The notes under the pieces were generated by a model that was not told the origin of the DNA, ran no database searches, and was given only the letters and a program-made list of their open reading frames with translations. The translations under genes and the position numbers were made by a program. From assembly GCA_031292485.1 (NCBI GenBank), contig JARLHA010000078.1, positions 1-64,000 of the forward strand: DNA of 64,000 nt. Direction: 5' to 3'. This DNA comes from Mucilaginibacter sp. (lineage in GTDB: Bacteria; Bacteroidota; Bacteroidia; Sphingobacteriales; Sphingobacteriaceae). Shown in pieces: positions 53,441-62,274 of this stretch (position 1 is its first letter; every line of letters begins with the position of its first letter).

Positions 53441-53514
53441 TGATTAAAATTTTTGCAGGTAGATGATTTAATGCAGGTGATGTTCAAACGGGTAACTAAA
53501 AATTGCTTACCTGT

Positions 53515-54156
53515 TTACTTTCCCCATTCCGATGGATTCTCGCGCCAGCTTTTTAGCACCTGGATATCATTTTCGGATATGTATTGGTTTTCTGCTGCGT
53601 ATTTAATTAAGGCATTGTAATTTGATAAGGTAACGAACGGACAATTTGCCTGCTTGAAATTATCAGCAGCTATATCAAAGCCGTAGGTAAATATAGCGGC
53701 AAGGCCGGCAACATCATAACCGGCACTGCGTAAGGCCTCTACGGCCTGCAGGCTGCTTTTTCCGGTTGATATCAGGTCTTCTATCACTACAACACGTTTG
53801 CCGGTTAATATTTCACCTTCAATAAGGCTGCCTGTTCCGTGGTCTTTTGGTTTTGAGCGAACGTAGATAAACGGTAAGCCAAGTTCCTGCGCTACCAATG
53901 CACCCTGTGGTATACCAGCCGTAGCAACACCGGCAATACAGCCAACGGCGCCAAAAACCTCCTGTATCAGGCGGGTTAATTGCTGCCTGATGTAGGTGCG
54001 TATAGTAGGGTGGGATAGCGTTATGCGGTTATTACAATAAATAGGCGACTTCCAACCCGAAGCCCATGTAAAAGGATTATTGGGTTGTAATTTAATTGCT
54101 TTAATTTGCAGCAGAAATTCAGCAACCTGGTTTTCAATCTCGGATTTATCAAACAT
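53515..54156 (-). CDS. pyrE: Orotate phosphoribosyltransferase
   Basis: 213 aa. Makes OMP from orotate and PRPP in pyrimidine synthesis. N-terminal block NPFTWASGWKSPIYCNNRI and the PRPP-binding loop RVVVIEDLISTGKSS are unmistakable. The start codon CAT (read on the minus strand, 54154-54156) overlaps the ATG of the divergent NUDIX gene by two bases. No later start would keep the conserved N-terminus. Confidence 0.96.
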   Translation of the reverse strand: MFDKSEIENQVAEFLLQIKAIKLQPNNPFTWASGWKSPIYCNNRITLSHPTIRTYIRQQLTRLIQEVFGAVGCIAGVATAGIPQGALVAQELGLPFIYVRSKPKDHGTGSLIEGEILTGKRVVVIEDLISTGKSSLQAVEALRSAGYDVAGLAAIFTYGFDIAADNFKQANCPFVTLSNYNALIKYAAENQYISENDIQVLKSWRENPSEWGK

Positions 54157-54775
54157 GGCGCAAAAATACAGAATTTATATTAACGAAAAGGTGATCCTGG
54201 TAACAGAAACTAAACCTAAAAAAAAGAAGGGATATGAATTGCTTGATGATGAGGCATTTGATTTGAAAATAATTTATACCTGGATTTCGGCGCGAAAAAA
54301 TAATTTATTCTGTGTGGTTTGTAAGGATGCGAAAACATTTTTAAAACAGGTAAAAAAAAGTGTGATACTAATTGAAGCCGCAGGCGGCCTGGTAAAAAAT
54401 GATATTGGTGAATACCTGTTCATTTATCGCAACGGAAAATGGGACCTGCCAAAAGGAAAAATTGAAAAAGAGGAAAAAGTGAAAGCCGCAGCAATCAGGG
54501 AAGTTGAGGAAGAATGCGGGATAAAAGTTAGTGAACTGAATAAAAAAATATGCAATACCTACCATGTTTATATAAATAGGGGCGTACTGGTTTTAAAGAA
54601 AACCTACTGGTACGATATGCATTGTACAGGAAATTTTTTGCTTAAGCCACAAATAGAGGAAGGAATTACCGATGTGCGCTGGTTTAAAAAAGAACATATT
54701 GAACCCATTATTACCAATACTTTTCCGTCAATCATGGATGTTTTGGTGGAGGATGGGATTGTTAGGAGAGACTGA
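54155..54775 (+). CDS. NUDIX hydrolase
   Basis: 206 aa from the ATG at 54155 (MAQKYRIYINEKVILV); the longer frame upstream is antisense to pyrE. N-terminal 75 residues form an extra domain of the Bacteroidota type. The NUDIX box reads GKIEKEEKVKAAAIREVEEECGI, of which G, E, REVEEECG are the catalytic positions. Hydrolyses a nucleoside diphosphate linked to some moiety; substrate unknown. Its start overlaps that of pyrE head to head. Confidence 0.88.
   Translation: MAQKYRIYINEKVILVTETKPKKKKGYELLDDEAFDLKIIYTWISARKNNLFCVVCKDAKTFLKQVKKSVILIEAAGGLVKNDIGEYLFIYRNGKWDLPKGKIEKEEKVKAAAIREVEEECGIKVSELNKKICNTYHVYINRGVLVLKKTYWYDMHCTGNFLLKPQIEEGITDVRWFKKEHIEPIITNTFPSIMDVLVEDGIVRRD
54161..54168 (-). promoter_or_regulatory. 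-7 promoter box of pyrE
   Basis: TATTTTTG on the minus strand ends 4 bp before the pyrE ATG and lies inside the first codons of the NUDIX gene. It would give a leaderless pyrE transcript. Confidence 0.5.
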
Positions 54776-54776
54776 C

Positions 54777-54804
54777 GTAGAGACGTAAAATATTGCGTCT
54801 CTAC
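54777..54804. repeat. 28-bp palindrome, GTAGAGACG family, copy 1
   Basis: GTAGAGACG at one end and CGTCTCTAC at the other with a near-perfect centre. It lies between the convergent NUDIX and coaD genes, starting 1 bp after the NUDIX stop. The second copy is at 59023-59050. Confidence 0.75.
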
Positions 54805-54811
54805 CCGCCCA

Positions 54812-55273
54812 TTACAGATATTCCAGCGCTTCTTTCGGTATAAACTGGCTTACATCGCCATTATAGCGCATTATTTCCCTCACGATGCTTGAGCTGATGG
54901 ATGAATAGCCGGGCTTGCTTACAATAAAAATACTTTCAATTTCGGGCTCGAGCGAATGGTTCATTTGCGCGATGGCTTTTTCATATTCAAAGTCGGACAC
55001 CGTACGGATGCCACGGATCATATAAGCCGCCCCGATGCTTTTACAAAACGCTACGGTTAAACCTTCATAGGCTACGATATGGATCCGGGTGTCGTTTTGA
55101 AAGACTGCACGCAGCATTTGCTCACGCGTTTCAACACTGAGCAGCCCTTTTTTTGTACTGTTAACACCAATGCCGATATATACCTTATCAAAAAGGCTTA
55201 CCGATCTTTTTACAATATCAACATGGGCCTTGGTAACCGGATCGAACGAACCTGGAAAAAGCGCTATCTTCAT
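54812..55273 (-). CDS. coaD: Phosphopantetheine adenylyltransferase
   Basis: 153 aa, normal length. Penultimate step of coenzyme A synthesis. Nucleotidyltransferase motif at the start, FPGSFDPVTKAHVDIVKRS with the catalytic T/HxxH, then MIRGIRTVSDFEYE and SISSSIVREI near the end. A promoter box TAAATTTG lies at 55298-55305. Confidence 0.96.
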   Translation of the reverse strand: MKIALFPGSFDPVTKAHVDIVKRSVSLFDKVYIGIGVNSTKKGLLSVETREQMLRAVFQNDTRIHIVAYEGLTVAFCKSIGAAYMIRGIRTVSDFEYEKAIAQMNHSLEPEIESIFIVSKPGYSSISSSIVREIMRYNGDVSQFIPKEALEYL

Positions 55274-55297
55274 TAGCTGGGTGTAAGTATATGGTCA

Positions 55298-55305
55298 CAA
55301 ATTTA
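55298..55305 (-). promoter_or_regulatory. -7 promoter box of coaD
   Basis: TAAATTTG on the minus strand fits TAnnTTTG and lies 24 bp before the coaD start. Confidence 0.45.
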
Positions 55306-55437
55306 TAAATCATTATTTAAATATCCTGTAAATAATGACCAGGGTCACAAAATATCTGTTTACAATAAATTAACCGGTCAAAACAGTAGTAATCGCAACC
55401 TTATATTATATGTATCGTATTAGCCTTAGTTTAACAG

Positions 55438-56334
55438 ATGAAATATTATATAAAGCTATTGCGCCCCAAAGACTGGGCAAAAAACATGTTCCTGTTTATT
55501 CCTTCATTTTTTGCAGGGCACTTTTTTGTGCTCCAGAAAATCGAACCGTTATTGGCGGGTTTCTTTGCTTTTTGCTGTATGGCCAGCAGTATATACATCA
55601 TCAATGATTACCGGGATATTGAAAATGACAGGAAACATCCGGTAAAATCAAAACGGCCGTTGGCTTCCGGCAAAGTACCTGCCAGGGCTGCCATAGTTAT
55701 CAGCGTTGTTCTTGTGTTACTGGGTGTCTTTTTAGCATGGCTGGCAAATCCGGACGGCTGGTTCCTGGTTATTTTAGGTGCATACTATATAATGAACCTG
55801 GCTTACAGCTTCGGGCTTAAAAATATAGCCATCCTCGATATGATCATCGTTGCCCTGGGCTTTGTGTTAAGGGTAAAAGGAGGGGCTGTTATTGCTAATG
55901 TGGAAACTTCTTCATGGCTCATTATCATGACTTTTCTGTTAGCCTTGTTTATGGCTATTGGCAAACGAAGGGACGATGTGCTGTTGCAGGACAGTTCGGG
56001 GGCGTCGATGCGAAAATCATTGAGCGGTTATAACCTTAGTTTTTTGGATACCATGCTGGGGCTTTTCAGCGCTATAATTATTGTCGCTTATATTAACTAT
56101 ACCGTTGCCCCTGATTCTATTTTGCGCCTGGGCACTTACAGGTTATATTATACCAGTATATTTGTAATAGCCGGGATAATGCGATACCTGCAGGTCGTTT
56201 TTGTAAAGAAAGATTCCGGATCGCCAACAGATATCCTTTATAAAGATCGTTTTATACAAGTAACTATTGTTTTATGGATTGCCTGTTTTTTTACCATTTT
56301 ATATCTGCCGCACACCCCAATTTTTAATAAATGA
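55438..56334 (+). CDS. UbiA-family prenyltransferase, DPPR-synthase type
   Basis: 298 aa, about nine membrane helices. The Asp-rich motif of the phosphoribosyl branch, IINDYRDIENDRKHPVKSKR followed by PLASG, matches the 5-phosphoribose transferring UbiA group (like mycobacterial Rv3806c) rather than the quinone branch. A second loop is FVLRVKGGAV. It likely links a ribose 5-phosphate unit from PRPP to a polyprenyl phosphate. It is the first gene of a four-gene operon; it overlaps the DprE1-like gene by 4 bp. Confidence 0.85.
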   Translation: MKYYIKLLRPKDWAKNMFLFIPSFFAGHFFVLQKIEPLLAGFFAFCCMASSIYIINDYRDIENDRKHPVKSKRPLASGKVPARAAIVISVVLVLLGVFLAWLANPDGWFLVILGAYYIMNLAYSFGLKNIAILDMIIVALGFVLRVKGGAVIANVETSSWLIIMTFLLALFMAIGKRRDDVLLQDSSGASMRKSLSGYNLSFLDTMLGLFSAIIIVAYINYTVAPDSILRLGTYRLYYTSIFVIAGIMRYLQVVFVKKDSGSPTDILYKDRFIQVTIVLWIACFFTILYLPHTPIFNK

Positions 56335-57668
56335 AAAAGAATATAGGAAATTGGGGTAATTACCCGGTTATTGAAAGTAACGAAGAAAGCTTTGTTTTTA
56401 ACGAACAGCTGGACGTTTTGATCAAGGAAGAACAACCTTTTATTCCAAGGGGAAACGGGCGCTGCTATGGCGATGCATCTTTAGCGGAGAGAACTATATC
56501 AATGCTTAAATATGATAAGATCCTTTCCTTCGATACGCAACAGGGCGTTTTTGAATGCCAGAGCGGCATCACGCTTGACCAGGTGCTTACTGTTATCGTT
56601 CCGGCAGGGTGGTTTTTGCCGGTTACCCCGGGCACTAAATTTATAACCATAGGAGGGGCGCTGGGAAGTGATGTGCATGGAAAAAACCATCACATTGATG
56701 GTTCGATATCCAACCATGTAATTGATTTTGATCTCGTGCTTGCCTCAGGCGATACAGTAACATGCTCCCCCGGAAGCTACCCGGATCTTTTTGAGGCTAC
56801 TTTCGGTGGCATGGGCCTTACAGGGGTGATAACCCGGGTAAAATTTAAACTGAAGAAAATTGAAACTTCCCTGATCCGCCAAAAACAAATAAAAGCTGCA
56901 AACCTACAGGAATTGATAGGGCTTTTTGATCAGTATAAAGATTATACTTACTCGGTGGCCTGGATAGATTGCCTTAAAAAAGGCAAACACTTTGGCCGCA
57001 GTATTTTAATGCTGGGTGAGCATGCCACACTGGCTGAAATTCCAGAAAATGACCGGAAAGATCCATTAAAGCTTCCAAAAAACAAGCAGATCGTTTTTCC
57101 GTTCAACCTGCCGTCCTGGTTTTTAAATTCCTTTACGGTTAAAGCCTTTAATTTATTATTTTACACCAAGAATTTTAAAAAAGAGATCAATAACGTCGTA
57201 TCGTATGAGCCCTTTTTTTATCCGCTGGATGCTGTTTTGCATTGGAACCGTATGTATGGGAAAAGCGGCTTTGTGCAATACCAGTTTGTATTGCCTTTGA
57301 ATGCCAGGGATGGTTTGATAGAGATATTGCACCGGATTTCGGATGAGGGGCTTGGCTCGTTCCTGGCGGTATTAAAGGTTTTCGGGAAACAGGATAGCAT
57401 GATATCATTTCCGAAGGAAGGTTATACGCTGGCATTGGATTTCCCGGTGCGCGAGGGTTTATTGAACTTTCTGGATGAGCTTGATAAATTGGTGTTAAAA
57501 TATCACGGCCGTTTGTACATGTCAAAAGATGCACGGATGAAACCCGGGATGCTGGTTGCAGGTTACCCTGACTTAGAGAAATTTAAACAAATCATCAAAA
57601 AATATAATCCTGAGGGAAAGATCAGGTCGGTGCAGTCTGATCGTTTATTGTTAACTGCCGGCAACTAA
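56331..57668 (+). CDS. DprE1-like FAD oxidase
   Basis: 445 aa. FAD-binding PCMH fold of the VAO family: RGNGRCYGDASLAE, then GTKFITIGGALGSDVHGKNH, which is close to DprE1 (decaprenyl-phosphoribose 2-oxidase). The substrate/C-terminal domain has GFVQYQFVLPL and MSKDARMKPGM. By analogy it oxidises the 2'-OH of a polyprenyl-phosphate ribose to the keto form. Second gene of the operon. Confidence 0.88.
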   Translation: MKKNIGNWGNYPVIESNEESFVFNEQLDVLIKEEQPFIPRGNGRCYGDASLAERTISMLKYDKILSFDTQQGVFECQSGITLDQVLTVIVPAGWFLPVTPGTKFITIGGALGSDVHGKNHHIDGSISNHVIDFDLVLASGDTVTCSPGSYPDLFEATFGGMGLTGVITRVKFKLKKIETSLIRQKQIKAANLQELIGLFDQYKDYTYSVAWIDCLKKGKHFGRSILMLGEHATLAEIPENDRKDPLKLPKNKQIVFPFNLPSWFLNSFTVKAFNLLFYTKNFKKEINNVVSYEPFFYPLDAVLHWNRMYGKSGFVQYQFVLPLNARDGLIEILHRISDEGLGSFLAVLKVFGKQDSMISFPKEGYTLALDFPVREGLLNFLDELDKLVLKYHGRLYMSKDARMKPGMLVAGYPDLEKFKQIIKKYNPEGKIRSVQSDRLLLTAGN

Positions 57669-57677
57669 AAAATCTAC

Positions 57678-58409
57678 ATGGAAACTGTTCTCATACTGGG
57701 CGCTACATCTGATATCGGCATCGCGATAGCAAAAAAATTTGCTGCCGAAAAATATAATATACAACTGGCTGCCCGTAAGCCTGCACAACTCGAAGCCGTG
57801 CAATCAGACCTTAAGATAAGGTACAACGTAGAATGTACGTTACATGCTTTCGATGCGCTGCAATACCATACGCATTCCCTGTTCTTTGATAGCTTAATCC
57901 CGAAACCCGATGTTACCATTTCCATATTCGGTATTATGGATGAAGAGGATGAAGCTTTTGAGAGCTGGAACCTTACCCAGCGAATGATCGACACCAATTA
58001 TACAGGGGCGGTATCTGTACTGAATATCGCGGCTAAATTTTACATAAAACGCAAAAGCGGAACCATCATCGGTATCAGTTCAGTAGCGGGCGACCGCGGC
58101 AGGGCAAGTAAAATGATCTATGGCAGTTCGAAAGCGGCTTTTAACGCCTATTTATCTGCTTTACGTAATAAATGTTATGATGATAATGTGCATGTGATGA
58201 CGGTTAAACCAGGTTTTGTTTATACGCGGATGACCGAAAATATGACTTTACCGAAACTGCTGACCTCAACACCTGACGAGGTGGCCGGGGCTGTTTTTAA
58301 TAGTTTTGAGAAAAAGAGAAATGTAATTTATATCAAATGGTTCTGGCGGTATATTATGCTCATTATTAAAAATATCCCCGAATTTCAGTTTAAAAAAATG
58401 AAGCTGTGA
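57678..58409 (+). CDS. DprE2-like short-chain reductase
   Basis: 243 aa. NAD(P)-binding ILGATSDIGIAIAKKFA, the active site ISSVAGDRGRASKMIYGSSK with Ser, Tyr and Lys, and a C-terminal hydrophobic stretch (FWRYIMLIIKNI). The size and position after a DprE1-like gene fit DprE2, which reduces the keto intermediate to polyprenyl-phosphate arabinose. It begins 9 bp after the oxidase and overlaps the phosphatase by 4 bp. Confidence 0.87.
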   Translation: METVLILGATSDIGIAIAKKFAAEKYNIQLAARKPAQLEAVQSDLKIRYNVECTLHAFDALQYHTHSLFFDSLIPKPDVTISIFGIMDEEDEAFESWNLTQRMIDTNYTGAVSVLNIAAKFYIKRKSGTIIGISSVAGDRGRASKMIYGSSKAAFNAYLSALRNKCYDDNVHVMTVKPGFVYTRMTENMTLPKLLTSTPDEVAGAVFNSFEKKRNVIYIKWFWRYIMLIIKNIPEFQFKKMKL

Positions 58410-58999
58410 AGAAGATTGCATTTTTTGATTTTGATGGTACCATCACCACCAGGGATACCCTTTTTGAAGTGATAAAACATCATAAAGGCAAAATGAAATT
58501 TTATACGGGGCTTTTGCTTAATGCGCCCTATTTAATAGGATTTAAAATAAAACTAATAACCAACCAATATGCTAAAGAAAAAATTCTTGAATATTTTTTT
58601 AAAGGGATGGAGTTTTCTAAATTTCAGAAAATCTGCGATGATTTTGCTACCTGTGCCTTGCCGTCAGTTGTCCGCCCGGGAGCAGCTGCTGAGATCCAAA
58701 AATTAAAGTCTTCTGGTTTTGAGGTAGTGATCGTTTCTGCCTCGGCAGAGAACTGGATAAAGGCCTGGGCTGATGAAATCGGGGTTCAATTAATCGGTAG
58801 TCAGCTCGAAATTGTCGACGACAGGGTCACCGGAAAATTAAAGGGTAATAATTGTAATGGCGGAGAAAAAGTTAACAGGATCAGGTTAGCATACGATGTT
58901 TCCCAATACGATGAGATTTATGCCTTTGGGGATACCAAAGGCGATAAACCAATGCTGGCGCTGGCTGGCAAATCATTCTACAAACCGTTCAGGGGATGA
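58406..58999 (+). CDS. HAD-family (IB) phosphatase
   Basis: 197 aa. Motif I FFDFDGTITTRDTLFE with nucleophile Asp, motif II in VVIVSASAENWIKAW, motif IV in YAFGDTKGDKPML. It is a PSP-like HAD-IB enzyme, last in the DPA-type operon. A likely job is removing the 5-phosphate from the polyprenyl-linked ribose before oxidation (inferred); mycobacteria use an unrelated phosphatase for that. Confidence 0.82.
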   Translation: MKKIAFFDFDGTITTRDTLFEVIKHHKGKMKFYTGLLLNAPYLIGFKIKLITNQYAKEKILEYFFKGMEFSKFQKICDDFATCALPSVVRPGAAAEIQKLKSSGFEVVIVSASAENWIKAWADEIGVQLIGSQLEIVDDRVTGKLKGNNCNGGEKVNRIRLAYDVSQYDEIYAFGDTKGDKPMLALAGKSFYKPFRG

Positions 59000-59022
59000 A
59001 AATATTTCTGAGGCTGGATGGG

Positions 59023-59050
59023 GTAGAGACGCAATGCATTGCGTCACTAC
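59023..59050. repeat. 28-bp palindrome, GTAGAGACG family, copy 2
   Basis: GTAGAGACGCAATGCATTGC followed by GTCACTAC; one arm mismatch. Located between the convergent HAD phosphatase and membrane glycosyltransferase genes, as copy 1 is between convergent NUDIX and coaD. Confidence 0.75.
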
Positions 59051-59073
59051 CACGGTGCCGATTTTAACATTTC

Positions 59074-60699
59074 TTATTTTGTCGTAAATGATAAAATAGC
59101 ATAAGAACTATTCTTATAGATCACTTTGCTGGTAGCAAAAACGGGCTGCTTGTACCGCACAAAATCACTATCAGCCAATAATATATTGTTTACTTTATAT
59201 TTCGTAAATAACTTAGGGTCCGTGGCGGGTTTTGCTGATGTTAAACGGACAAGCATAATATCCCGGTCATTCTCCCGCTCTTCGTAACTTACATAAGGGT
59301 TTGAAAAATAGGTTTCTATAGAAACCATTTTTATCCCCGTAGGCATTACCGGGAAAAGCGAAAGGCCGTGCGGGCAAAGCATCACATTATCCAGCGGGAT
59401 GTTTTTCGAAATAAAATTATACACGCCGATTTTGTCTGATTGTTTTGCTTTCTCAACTGCCTGCGCCCTCAGTTCCGTAAAATCATACCTCGCGGAATAA
59501 ACCGGATAATACACCAAAGCGTAAAGTAATACGCAAACTATGACCAGGGTATTCGATAACTTCAGCTTTGGATTCCCCTCTTTTAATCCCTTTATCCGCC
59601 CAACGAACCAGGTTAACAGGAAGATAAACCCAAACCCAAAAAAGATGGATTGCAGTGCCTTCAGGTAAAAGAAATAGTGGAACGCCGGGATGGTATCGGG
59701 CAATGTAATATGCAGCATGTGATCAAGCGTGGGTACGGCTGATTCGTAAATATACATCCCTAAGCAGATAAAAAACCAGTGCCAAACGATTTTCCGGAGT
59801 ATGGGTTGGTCAAATTTCCTATAAAACCAGATTATCCCGATAACCGAAATAATAAGGGAAAAGGTAATATTCTGCTTGAGCAAGTCTAAAGTATACCTGC
59901 GGGCAAAAATTCCCGGGGCGCATTCCAAAATCTCGTGGTTAATGAAGTGAAAATGGTATTTGCCGTATACATAATAGAGGAACGGAAATGCAAAAATGAT
60001 AAATGGTATAACCGCGAATAATCCCTGCAAAAAATATTTCCCGATAGCGGGATAATCTTTCGACCAAAATGATTCGACAACCTTCCTGCCTTGTATGCAG
60101 ATCATAATCAGGATAATAATGAAAACAGGGGCGGAGTGCCCCAAAAATGTAATGCCCAGCGATGCCCCGAATATGATAAACCAAAAAAGTTGTTGCGTTG
60201 TAAATGCCCTATAAACAAAATAGAGCGTGATATAAAACGTGAATTGTGAAAACGTATCAGAAAGAAGCCAGGGCGAATAGGTGGCGCCTCCCCAGCAGGG
60301 TAAATTTCCGTTCACCAAAAAGAAAAAGCAAAGCAGTGCAGGCAGGGCAACTTTATAATCGAAGAGTTTAACCACCATAAAAAAAAACGCAACAGGGCTT
60401 ATGATGTTTATAAACGCCCCTGCGCGCGCCACAACAATATTTATAGGTAATCCCGTAAGTTTTACCACCAGGGTTTCGAGCAGGAAAAGCATAGGGTTGT
60501 ACCACATGTACTGGCCGGTCATGTTAGGGTCCTGGCCGTAGTGGCCGTCAAGGGTAGTCCGGATGTAAGCAATATCGCGGTCGAAATCGGGTTCATTGGC
60601 CCAATGCAAATCGTGTATAGCTTTGTAGCACTGGATAAAGGCGGCAATTAACATCAAGACGAAGGCAAACAGGTATTTGTTTTTATCTTTCGGCTTCAT
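59074..60699 (-). CDS. Large membrane protein, putative GT-C arabinofuranosyltransferase-like
   Basis: 541 aa with about eleven membrane helices and a C-terminal soluble domain of about 110 residues (from near 415). The first outer loop holds acidic residues (ANEPDFDRDIAYIRT), where GT-C enzymes place the catalytic acid. It faces the DPA-type operon across 74 bp. Because that operon should make a polyprenyl-phosphate pentose, this protein is a good candidate to use it as donor. The family itself is not recognised with certainty. Confidence 0.6.
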   Translation of the reverse strand: MKPKDKNKYLFAFVLMLIAAFIQCYKAIHDLHWANEPDFDRDIAYIRTTLDGHYGQDPNMTGQYMWYNPMLFLLETLVVKLTGLPINIVVARAGAFINIISPVAFFFMVVKLFDYKVALPALLCFFFLVNGNLPCWGGATYSPWLLSDTFSQFTFYITLYFVYRAFTTQQLFWFIIFGASLGITFLGHSAPVFIIILIMICIQGRKVVESFWSKDYPAIGKYFLQGLFAVIPFIIFAFPFLYYVYGKYHFHFINHEILECAPGIFARRYTLDLLKQNITFSLIISVIGIIWFYRKFDQPILRKIVWHWFFICLGMYIYESAVPTLDHMLHITLPDTIPAFHYFFYLKALQSIFFGFGFIFLLTWFVGRIKGLKEGNPKLKLSNTLVIVCVLLYALVYYPVYSARYDFTELRAQAVEKAKQSDKIGVYNFISKNIPLDNVMLCPHGLSLFPVMPTGIKMVSIETYFSNPYVSYEERENDRDIMLVRLTSAKPATDPKLFTKYKVNNILLADSDFVRYKQPVFATSKVIYKNSSYAILSFTTK

Positions 60700-60842
60700 G
60701 CATAAGGGGTATTAATTGTGATCAATAGTGGTTGTTTAATATGTAAAAATATGTAATTTAAAACAGATACCATTGGGTTCAATGTAATTTTATCGATATC
60801 CCTCACGAGCGTTTTTGCAAATGAAATTTAAAACCAACTGGT

Positions 60843-61421
60843 TTAAAGTATTAATTTATTTATTTTCATATATTGTAAAAGCATAATTGTTTTTCCATCT
60901 CTGATCTCCCCCGTGCCAATCATATCATAAGCCGTATTAAAGGGCAATTCAAGCACCTCAATATTTTCGTCCTCGTCATGTGCGCCGCCGCCCTCGCTTA
61001 CTTTCATGTCACTATCATATTCAGCAATAAAAAAATACAGGATCTCGGTAACTGACCCCGGCGACATATAGGCTTCAAATACTTTTTTTACGTCAGTTAT
61101 TTGATAGCCTGTTTCTTCTTCAGTTTCCCGCCGGATGCAATCTTCAGGATTGTCTCTATCCAGCAAGCCAGCGCAACATTCAACCAGCATACCGCTTTCA
61201 TTGCCGTTGATGTAGGTTGGCAGCCTGAATTGGCGGGTAAGGATAACCGATTGATGCTCTTTGTTATACAACAGGATGGTGGCGCCGTTACCCCGGTTAT
61301 ATGCCTCGCGGGTTTGTAACCGGGTGGTGCCATCTTTTAAAGTAGCCTCAAACTTTATTTTTTTTAAAGTGTACCAGTTATCCGAAAGAATCTCGGTGTT
61401 TAATATTTTAATTTTATTCAT
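60843..61421 (-). CDS. nudK: GDP-mannose pyrophosphatase NudK type
   Basis: 192 aa. NUDIX hydrolase of the NudK group, which cleaves GDP-mannose. N-terminal IKILNTEILSDNWYTLKKI, then the NUDIX box starting GLLDRDNPEDCIRRETEEET (G, E and RExxEE at the usual spacing). The C-terminus is normal. Divergent from a DeoR regulator with 58 bp between the start codons. Confidence 0.9.
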   Translation of the reverse strand: MNKIKILNTEILSDNWYTLKKIKFEATLKDGTTRLQTREAYNRGNGATILLYNKEHQSVILTRQFRLPTYINGNESGMLVECCAGLLDRDNPEDCIRRETEEETGYQITDVKKVFEAYMSPGSVTEILYFFIAEYDSDMKVSEGGGAHDEDENIEVLELPFNTAYDMIGTGEIRDGKTIMLLQYMKINKLIL

Positions 61422-61479
61422 TTGATATGATCAAATTTGATTGTTATTGATTATTTTTGAACAAATTAAAAAGAATAAA
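61422..61479. promoter_or_regulatory. Shared nudK/deoR control region with TTGAT repeats
   Basis: 58 bp with three direct TTGAT words at 61422, 61437 and 61447 and a TTGAACAAAT at 61457. DeoR-family proteins bind direct repeats of this kind, so the region could be an autoregulatory operator. Confidence 0.35.
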
Positions 61480-62232
61480 ATGAACTTTCCAAAAAGAAAG
61501 CAGAAAATACTGAATAAGCTGGACGAATATGGCGAGGTTGATGTAAAGCAACTGGCGGATGAACTGCAAATATCTGAGATCACCGCCCGCCGGGATTTGA
61601 ACCAATTGGCAGCAGATGGCTTACTCTATCGCACCCATGGCGGCGCCGCAAAGGTAAACCCTTTTGAAAAACCGCACGATTTTGCAAATAAAACCGCGCA
61701 AAATGCCGCCGTGAAAGATGAAATATGCCGTGTTGCCGCCAGGCAGATAAATGATGGCGACGTTATTTTTATGGACTGCGGCAGCACCGTTTTCAGGTTG
61801 TGCCAGTTCATCAAAAATAAAAAGATCAAAGTGATTACCAATTCGCTGCCGGTGATTTACGAATTGCAAAATTGTGCCGTCTCCTTAAACGTCATCGGCG
61901 GCGAATTTGATAAAGAACGGCAGGCAGTGCATGGCCGCATGGCTATAGAGCATATTGCAAAATACCGGGCTTCAAAAGCCTTTTTAGGGGTCGACGGGGT
62001 ATCTGAAAACGGCCTTTTTGCCCACAGCGAGAAGGAAGCCAGCATAACAACAGCGTTTGCCACCAACAGCGCTTATACGTATTTGTTGTGCGATGCCAGT
62101 AAAATAGGTAAGGAACCGTATTTACGATTTGGGGATTTGAGCCTGGTAAATGCCATCATTACAGATGCTGATAAAGGCAAACTTATGGGGATTGAGGAAC
62201 GGGGAGTAGTTATCCTGAACGCAAAAAAGTGA
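61480..62232 (+). CDS. DeoR/GlpR-family transcriptional regulator
   Basis: 250 aa from the ATG at 61480. N-terminal DeoR helix-turn-helix (VDVKQLADELQISEITARRD, then LNQLAADGLLYRTHGGA) and the C-terminal sugar-phosphate sensor (IFMDCGSTVFRLCQFI, AFLGVDGVSENGLFAHSEKE). It probably controls a carbohydrate or nucleoside pathway and perhaps the divergent nudK. Effector unknown. Confidence 0.9.
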   Translation: MNFPKRKQKILNKLDEYGEVDVKQLADELQISEITARRDLNQLAADGLLYRTHGGAAKVNPFEKPHDFANKTAQNAAVKDEICRVAARQINDGDVIFMDCGSTVFRLCQFIKNKKIKVITNSLPVIYELQNCAVSLNVIGGEFDKERQAVHGRMAIEHIAKYRASKAFLGVDGVSENGLFAHSEKEASITTAFATNSAYTYLLCDASKIGKEPYLRFGDLSLVNAIITDADKGKLMGIEERGVVILNAKK

Positions 62233-62274
62233 ATTTTGGCGACGTTTGTGTTAATTTTCTTCAGGCCCTCGTAC

